From the NCBI GenBank assembly GCA_036556905.1, contig DATBIM010000092.1, positions 1 through 64,000 on the forward strand: a DNA stretch of 64,000 nucleotides. Reading direction: 5' to 3'. A program made the translations under genes and the position numbers. The stretch is from 40CM-4-69-5 sp036556905. GTDB taxonomy: Bacteria; Methylomirabilota; Methylomirabilia; Rokubacteriales; CSP1-6. The notes under the pieces are model-generated. The model was not told where the DNA came from. It saw only the letters and a list, made by a program, of their open reading frames with translations, and searched no databases. Each line of letters starts with the position of its first letter. Within the stretch, counting starts at the first letter, position 1. This document shows, piece after piece, positions 59,696 to 64,000 of this stretch.

Positions 59696-59701
59696 ATTAT
59701 A
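59696..59701 (-). promoter_or_regulatory. -10 box of the Liv operon
   Basis: TATAAT on the minus strand (ATTATA at 59696-59701), 46 bases before the ATG of the binding protein. No good -35 is seen 17 bases upstream; the best hexamer, TTGATT, is about 22 bases away. An activator may be needed. Confidence 0.5.
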
Positions 59702-59767
59702 GTGGAAGGACCGCCACGAGGGGAATCAACCGCGGCCGCGTCGCATGACCGAGGCCCTTGAAACATC

Positions 59768-59807
59768 GACGGGGCAGGCGGTGTGTTGTCGCGACGCCTG
59801 CCCCGTC
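59768..59807. terminator. Perfect 13-bp hairpin after the tRNA genes
   Basis: GACGGGGCAGGCG and CGCCTGCCCCGTC pair perfectly around a 14-base loop. It sits 7 bases beyond the tRNA-Ala 3' end and probably terminates the tRNA transcript before the Liv promoter. No T run is present. Confidence 0.7.
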
Positions 59808-59814
59808 CCGAGGA

Positions 59815-59890
<76 letters not shown>

Positions 59891-59928
59891 ACGCGAGGGG
59901 TCACGTTACAGGGCGGTGAAGAACGTTG

Positions 59929-60933
59929 TCAAGGAATGGTACCGGGGGCGGGATTCGAACCCGCACGCCCTTGCGGGCACGGCGTTTTGAGCGCCGCGAG
60001 CCTTCCAGTTCCTCCACCCCGGCCCAAATCCGCGATCACCTCATTGTACAACCACCCTACTCTTGGCCGGCCCTGGGGCCGTGACGGGCTGAAACCCAAC
60101 GGAGAGAGATAGCGTTCGGCCTTCTCGCGTTTGCGGAGAAGACACGGCACGTCGGCTGCATAATAAATCCAGCCGAGGAGGCGAATCGACTCCGCTTTGG
60201 CGTAGCGGAGGCTCCAACACGCGCGGTCCCCTTTTCTCCTCTCGTTAATCGCTCCGGAGACTCCAAGCGTCGTGCAGATGCGGGCACGCACCCAATTCAA
60301 AAACGGCAGACTCGCCGAATAGAGATAGACATACAGGCGATCGTAAACGTAGCTCTTTTTCTTCGCGACGTGATACTGATCCTCATAAACGAGAACAGTA
60401 CCGTCGCCGTCGATACACCCTCTGAAGAAGTCCGCAAAGTATTCCTCGGGAATCTTCAGAGGTCCGAGCGTCAAGCTCTTGGCCGGCATCAAACCGATCT
60501 CGACGAGCCAGGTGTAGAGACGGCGGTCCCTCCACTGGATGTGATAGCACAGGCTGTCGGTGTACGGGGTGATGGCGTTCGTGAGGCGCAGGCAGCGTCG
60601 AACGGTCTCCAGCAACTCCGAGTCCTTCGACGCCAGCGACAGGCCCCAGCGCGTCCGCGACAGGTTGCCGTCGGTTGCCATGAGACCAACCACGTAGGCC
60701 AGGTCAGGTGACCAGACGTACGGTGATGGCAGCGCATTGGAATTGGCGATCTGAGGTCCTTGCGGTCGTGCCGCGATCCCGAACTTCCGGAGCCGTCGCA
60801 GAACGGTGGTCGGAGCACAGCCCAGTTGCCCCGCGATCTCCTCCGCCGTAAGCTGTTCGTCTACGTACAGTCGCTTGAGGAACTGGCTGTCGATGGGCAC
60901 GTAATGCGGATGCATTGCCCAGCGTGGCGCCAT
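59929..60933 (-). CDS. LAGLIDADG-type homing endonuclease-like protein with N-terminal HTH, frame running through tRNA-Leu
   Basis: A 334-codon frame. Residues 28-55 are a Hin/MerR-like helix-turn-helix (LTAEEIAGQLGCAPTTVLRR). Two LAGLIDADG-like motifs follow: YVVGLMATDG (80-89) and FFRGCIDGDG (169-178), with acidic residues kept. Lys/Arg-rich segments between them ('HVAKKKSYVYDRLYVYLYSA') are as in DNA-binding endonucleases of this fold. From about residue 304 the frame is the tRNA-Leu itself, up to a stop at 59929, so the natural C-terminus is probably lost or lies just before the tRNA. GGAGG abuts the ATG at 60933 with no spacer; ATG 60915 is an alternative. Lower GC than its neighbours suggests transfer. 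Confidence 0.75.
   Translation of the reverse strand: MAPRWAMHPHYVPIDSQFLKRLYVDEQLTAEEIAGQLGCAPTTVLRRLRKFGIAARPQGPQIANSNALPSPYVWSPDLAYVVGLMATDGNLSRTRWGLSLASKDSELLETVRRCLRLTNAITPYTDSLCYHIQWRDRRLYTWLVEIGLMPAKSLTLGPLKIPEEYFADFFRGCIDGDGTVLVYEDQYHVAKKKSYVYDRLYVYLYSASLPFLNWVRARICTTLGVSGAINERRKGDRACWSLRYAKAESIRLLGWIYYAADVPCLLRKREKAERYLSPLGFSPSRPQGRPRVGWLYNEVIADLGRGGGTGRLAALKTPCPQGRAGSNPAPGTIP
59937..60023 (-). tRNA. tRNA-Leu (anticodon CAA)
   Basis: A class II tRNA on the minus strand. The acceptor GCCGGGG pairs with CCCCGGT (G1:U72). The anticodon stem CGGCG/CGCCG frames the loop CTCAAAA (anticodon CAA). A long variable arm (GCCCGCAAGGGC) is followed by T arm TGCGGGTTCGAATCCCGC. CCA is encoded. 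It lies 46 bases upstream of tRNA-Ala on the same strand and inside the 3' end of the endonuclease frame. Confidence 0.96.
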
Positions 60934-60946
60934 CCTCCATTCTCGT

Positions 60947-60970
60947 CAATGTCCAATGTGTTGGACATTG
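60947..60970. promoter_or_regulatory. 24-base perfect palindrome in a divergent intergenic region
   Basis: CAATGTCCAA, a TGTG spacer, and TTGGACATTG: ten-base arms, fully symmetrical. It lies 13 bases from the endonuclease start and 58 bases before the IorA-type gene. Its length and spacing suit a dimeric repressor or an endonuclease recognition site; neither is proven. Confidence 0.6.
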
Positions 60971-61028
60971 GCCCACTGACGCGGCGGTTCGCTCCCTCTG
61001 ATAGAATCCGGCGCAAGGCAGGACCCCA

Positions 61029-63167
61029 ATGGCTGAACGAACCTTCGCCGAGGACGTCAAGCAGCTCGGGTACGGGGCCGGACAGGTCCTGCGCGGCGAA
61101 GGTATTCTGGCCATCACCAAGGCGCTGCTGCAGTCCGGCGTCAGCTACGTGGGCGGCTATCCCGGGGCCCCGATCTCCCATCTGCTCGACGTGCTGGCCG
61201 ACGCCAATGAGACGCTCCTCAGGCCTCTCGGCATCTACTTCGAGCAGTCGGGGAGCGAGGCCGCCGCTGCCGCGCTGCTGGGCGCCTCCATCAACTACCC
61301 GACGCGGGGCGCGGTGACCTGGAAATCGGTGGTCGGCACCAACGTGGCCTCCGATGCGCTCTCGCACGTCGCCTCGGCGGGAGTGATCGGGGGCGCTCTC
61401 ATCGTGATCGGTGAAGACTACGGCGAGGGGGCCAGCATCCTGCAAGAGCGGACGCACTCGGCGGCGCTGAAGTCGAGTATCCCGCTCATCGATCCCCGGA
61501 ACAGCCTGCCCACGTTCGCGCGCTTCGTCGAGGAGGCGTTCGGTCTCAGCGAGGCCTGCCACGAGCCGGTCTTCTTCAGTATCCGTATCCGGGCTTGCCA
61601 CATGCGGGGCACGCTGGTGTGCAAGGATAACGTGCCGCCCCGGGTCAGCCTGCGGGCGCCGCTGGCCGCCCCGGCCTTCAGCCTGGACCGGATCAACCTG
61701 CCGCCCTTCACCTACGCCATGGAGGCCCAGAAGTTCGAGCGGCGGCTGCCCGCGGCTCGCCGGTACATCGTCGAGCGGCGCCTGAATGAGCATCATCCGG
61801 GCGAAGCCTCGGATGTCGGGATCGTGATGCAGGGCGGGCTCTGGAACACCACCCTCCGTGGCCTGCACGCGATGGGGCTGGCCGACGTCTACGGTCAAAC
61901 CGCGATCCCGCTCCTCGTCCTCAACGTGCTGCATCCCACCGTGCCCGAGGAGCTGATCGGGTTCCTCAGGGGCAAGCGGCAGGTCCTCGTCGTCGAGGAG
62001 GGGATGCCCAACTACCTCGAGCAGGAGCTGAAGGCGCTGGCCCACGACGCCCGCCTGGAGGTGGCGATCCACGGCAAGGACCTGCTCTCGCCACACGGCG
62101 AGTACGTGCCCCAGCTCGTCATCAGCGGCCTCCAGAAGTTCCTGGCCACGGCCGCCAGCCCGCGGGTGCCCGCGTCGCTGGTGGTGGAACGCTACGAGGC
62201 GCTCATGGGTCACCAGGCCGCGATTCGGAACGTCCTGCCGACCCCGGTGGCCAAGCGGCCGCCCACCTTCTGTACCGGCTGTCCGGAGCGCCCGGTATTC
62301 AGCGCGATGAAGCTGCTGCGATCCCGCGAGCCGGCGATCGGTGACACGCACGTGGCCGCCGATATCGGCTGCCACACCTTCTCGACGCAGGCGCCGTTCA
62401 ACGTGGGCAACTCGGTTCTCGGCTACGGGATGGGGCTGGCCTCGGCGAGCGCGGTCGCGCCTCTGTTCGCCAGACGCGTCGTGTCCGTCATGGGCGATGG
62501 CGGCTTCTGGCACAACGGGCTCAACAACGGCGTGGCCAATGCCGTCTTCAACAAGCAGGACTCGGTGCTGGTGATCCTCGACAACTTCTACACGTCGGCG
62601 ACGGGCCAGCACCACAACCCCTCCACCGGCCGGAACGCGCGCGGCGAGCCGACGGGCATGACGATCCCCGAGGCCCTGCGCGGGGTGGGCGTCAAGTGGA
62701 TCCGGACGGTCGACAGCTATCAGATCGGCCAGATGCTGCGGACGCTCCGCGACGCGTTGACCACACGCTACCAAGGCCTCAAGGTGATCATCGCCCGCGG
62801 CGAATGTCAGCTCGAGCGCCAGCGTCGGGAGCGGCCGCTGCTGCGCCGCCGGGTCGCCTCGGGGCAGTCCGCGGTCCAGCCCCGCTTCGGCGTCGATCCC
62901 GACGTGTGCACGGGCGACCACTCGTGCATGCGGGTCAATGGCTGCCCGTCGCTGACGCTGCGGGAGAGCCCCGATCCCCTGCGCGACGATCCGATCGCCC
63001 ACGTCGATCAAACGTGCGTCGGCTGTGGGGTGTGCGGCGAGGTGGCCCACGCCGCCGTCCTCTGTCCGTCGTTCTACGAGGTGCGGCTGGTTCACAATCC
63101 CGCCCGCTGGCGCCGCTGGCTGGGACGCCTGCGGGCCGCGGTCATCGCGCGCCTGGCCGCCGCGTGA
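61029..63167 (+). CDS. iorA: Indolepyruvate ferredoxin oxidoreductase alpha-type subunit
   Basis: A 712-residue thiamine-diphosphate enzyme that decarboxylates aryl-pyruvates to aryl-acetyl-CoA. The N-terminal PYR domain has 'GVSYVGGYPGAPISHLLDVL' and 'EQSGSEAAAAALLGASIN'. The thiamine-binding domain has GDGGFWHNGLNNGVANAVF. The C-terminal ferredoxin part has a degenerate first cluster site (CTGDHSCMRVNGCPSL) and a fuller second (CVGCGVCGEVAHAAVLCPSF). That reduced cluster set is typical of proteobacterial/soil IorA-like proteins. The GTG of the beta gene overlaps its stop. Confidence 0.9.
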   Translation: MAERTFAEDVKQLGYGAGQVLRGEGILAITKALLQSGVSYVGGYPGAPISHLLDVLADANETLLRPLGIYFEQSGSEAAAAALLGASINYPTRGAVTWKSVVGTNVASDALSHVASAGVIGGALIVIGEDYGEGASILQERTHSAALKSSIPLIDPRNSLPTFARFVEEAFGLSEACHEPVFFSIRIRACHMRGTLVCKDNVPPRVSLRAPLAAPAFSLDRINLPPFTYAMEAQKFERRLPAARRYIVERRLNEHHPGEASDVGIVMQGGLWNTTLRGLHAMGLADVYGQTAIPLLVLNVLHPTVPEELIGFLRGKRQVLVVEEGMPNYLEQELKALAHDARLEVAIHGKDLLSPHGEYVPQLVISGLQKFLATAASPRVPASLVVERYEALMGHQAAIRNVLPTPVAKRPPTFCTGCPERPVFSAMKLLRSREPAIGDTHVAADIGCHTFSTQAPFNVGNSVLGYGMGLASASAVAPLFARRVVSVMGDGGFWHNGLNNGVANAVFNKQDSVLVILDNFYTSATGQHHNPSTGRNARGEPTGMTIPEALRGVGVKWIRTVDSYQIGQMLRTLRDALTTRYQGLKVIIARGECQLERQRRERPLLRRRVASGQSAVQPRFGVDPDVCTGDHSCMRVNGCPSLTLRESPDPLRDDPIAHVDQTCVGCGVCGEVAHAAVLCPSFYEVRLVHNPARWRRWLGRLRAAVIARLAAA

Positions 63168-64000
63168 GCGAACCGGCGTCAGCCCTCGGCGGCGAACCCC
63201 GACTGTTCTCCCTGCTCATCCCGGCGGTGGGGGGCCAGGGCGGGGGTGTGTTGGCCGAGTGGATCGTGGAGGCCGCGCTCCACGACGGTCTCACCGCCCA
63301 CTCGACCTCGATCCCCGGTGTGGCCCAGCGCACGGGCTCGACGACATACTACGTAGAGGTCTTCTCCAGCCCCGGCGCGAAGGTGCCCGCCTTCTCCCTC
63401 TATCCGATCCCTGGCGCGCTCGACGTACTGCTGGCGCCCGAGTTCCTGGAGGTAGGGCGCGCCATCGAGAACGGGATGCCGTCCGCCACCCGCACCACCA
63501 TCATTGCCAGCACGCATCGGCTCTACTCGATCCATGAAAAGGTGGCCACCAGCGGCGCCATCTACCCGGCCGGGCAGCTGGAGGGCGCCGCCCGCGCGTT
63601 TGCGCGGACCCTGATCGCGTTCGACGCGCTGGCGCTGGCCCGGCAGCATGACAGCGAAGTGAACGCAGTCCTTCTGGGAGCGCTGGCGGCTAGCGGCGCG
63701 CTGCCGATCCGTGCTGAGGCGTACCGGGCAGCCATCGCGGGCCGGGGGGTCGGTGTGGACGCCAATCTGCGCGGCTTCCAGGCCGGACACTCCTCGAGCC
63801 GGGTCGGTGCCGCGCTACCGCGGGTGGCCGCCTCGCGGGTGCTCCGTCCGGCCCCGGTCCTTGCCGGCGCACTCGCCGGGGTTCCCGACGGTTTACGGCC
63901 CCTGGTTGGCGAGGCGCTGGCCCGGCTCGTCGATTACCAGGACGAACGCTATGCCGCGCGGTACCTCGAGCGTCTTGCCCCCTTCGCCGCTCCGGGTCGC
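63164..64000 (+). CDS. iorB: Indolepyruvate oxidoreductase beta-type subunit, partial
   Basis: The frame is open for 279 codons and leaves the window. It starts at GTG 63164, overlapping the alpha stop (GTGA). 'LIPAVGGQGGGVLAEWIVEA' is the family's gamma-domain CoA/2-oxoacid motif. 'TSIPGVAQRTGSTTYYVEVF' and 'LDVLLAPEFLEVGRAIENG' are also conserved. After about residue 190 the protein continues beyond the usual IorB length (near 200 residues), so an extra C-terminal domain is present, as in longer aryl-pyruvate relatives. Confidence 0.88.
   Translation, partial: MSEPASALGGEPRLFSLLIPAVGGQGGGVLAEWIVEAALHDGLTAHSTSIPGVAQRTGSTTYYVEVFSSPGAKVPAFSLYPIPGALDVLLAPEFLEVGRAIENGMPSATRTTIIASTHRLYSIHEKVATSGAIYPAGQLEGAARAFARTLIAFDALALARQHDSEVNAVLLGALAASGALPIRAEAYRAAIAGRGVGVDANLRGFQAGHSSSRVGAALPRVAASRVLRPAPVLAGALAGVPDGLRPLVGEALARLVDYQDERYAARYLERLAPFAAPGR

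Overview
The window is one contiguous, very GC-rich, densely coding piece of bacterial chromosome with no plasmid, phage or insertion-sequence backbone. Short AT-rich patches occur only at promoters. The gene content suggests an uncultured soil or sediment heterotroph of the Candidatus Rokubacteria / Methylomirabilota (NC10) or deep-branching proteobacterial type: several families of solute transporters, CoA ligases and CoA transferases, a Mo-hydroxylase, an aryl-pyruvate ferredoxin oxidoreductase, a SUF operon and many small coiled-coil or zinc-ribbon proteins. The phylum is an inference from gene content; there is no rRNA or marker gene to settle it.

Layout. 1-3110 (-): carbohydrate-type ABC importer (binding protein, two permeases) followed by the start of an amidohydrolase. 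3191-5747: thioesterase, secreted amidohydrolase and a decayed di-heme peroxidase. 5796-14948: an accessory stretch of mostly unfamiliar genes, with a Tim44-like membrane protein, two paralogues of an undescribed secreted domain (one fused to a GlsB/YeaQ membrane protein), a fatty acid desaturase, a YtrA-like GntR regulator with a duplicated promoter/leader, a double-domain KaiC-like ATPase with a winged-helix partner, and small proteins around overlapping divergent promoters. 15065-19603: DEAD-box helicase, lipoprotein M48 peptidase, RRM protein and surface proteins. 19614-28927: MetE-core-like protein plus D-2-hydroxyacid dehydrogenase (-), then M24 peptidase, TRAP transporter and a two-subunit Mo-hydroxylase (+). 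29010-31126: lipoprotein, aldo/keto reductase, UspA. 31487-38165: a tightly overlapped sufBCDSU-sufT-nifS operon. 38251-46968: TPR protein, acyl-CoA synthetase, then a translationally coupled pair made of a class III nucleotidyl cyclase and a long coiled-coil protein that share two otherwise unrecognised domains, with a small coiled-coil gene beside them. 47103-53257: DUF3750-like lipoprotein, BrkB-type membrane protein coupled to an AlkZ-related gene, a 47-residue zinc-ribbon protein, a CoA transferase, a BON protein and a composite zinc-knuckle/coiled-coil protein. 53321-59650 (-): Liv-type branched-chain/aromatic importer with a feruloyl-CoA-synthase-like ligase at its end. 59815-60933 (-): tRNA-Ala(GGC), tRNA-Leu(CAA) and a LAGLIDADG-type endonuclease whose frame runs through the tRNA-Leu. 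61029-64000 (+): indolepyruvate-type ferredoxin oxidoreductase, alpha and start of beta.

How the genes fit together. Three importers (sugar ABC, TRAP, Liv) sit beside enzymes that would activate or oxidise their substrates: feruloyl-CoA-type ligase, CoA transferase, Mo-hydroxylase, 2-hydroxyacid dehydrogenase and arylpyruvate oxidoreductase. The Fe-S enzymes among these depend on the SUF operon in the same window. The strongest candidates for an undescribed system are the cyclase/coiled-coil pair at 42380-46575, and the GntR-centred cluster at 7105-11452 with its duplicated operator-promoter-leader unit and split/fused secreted domain.
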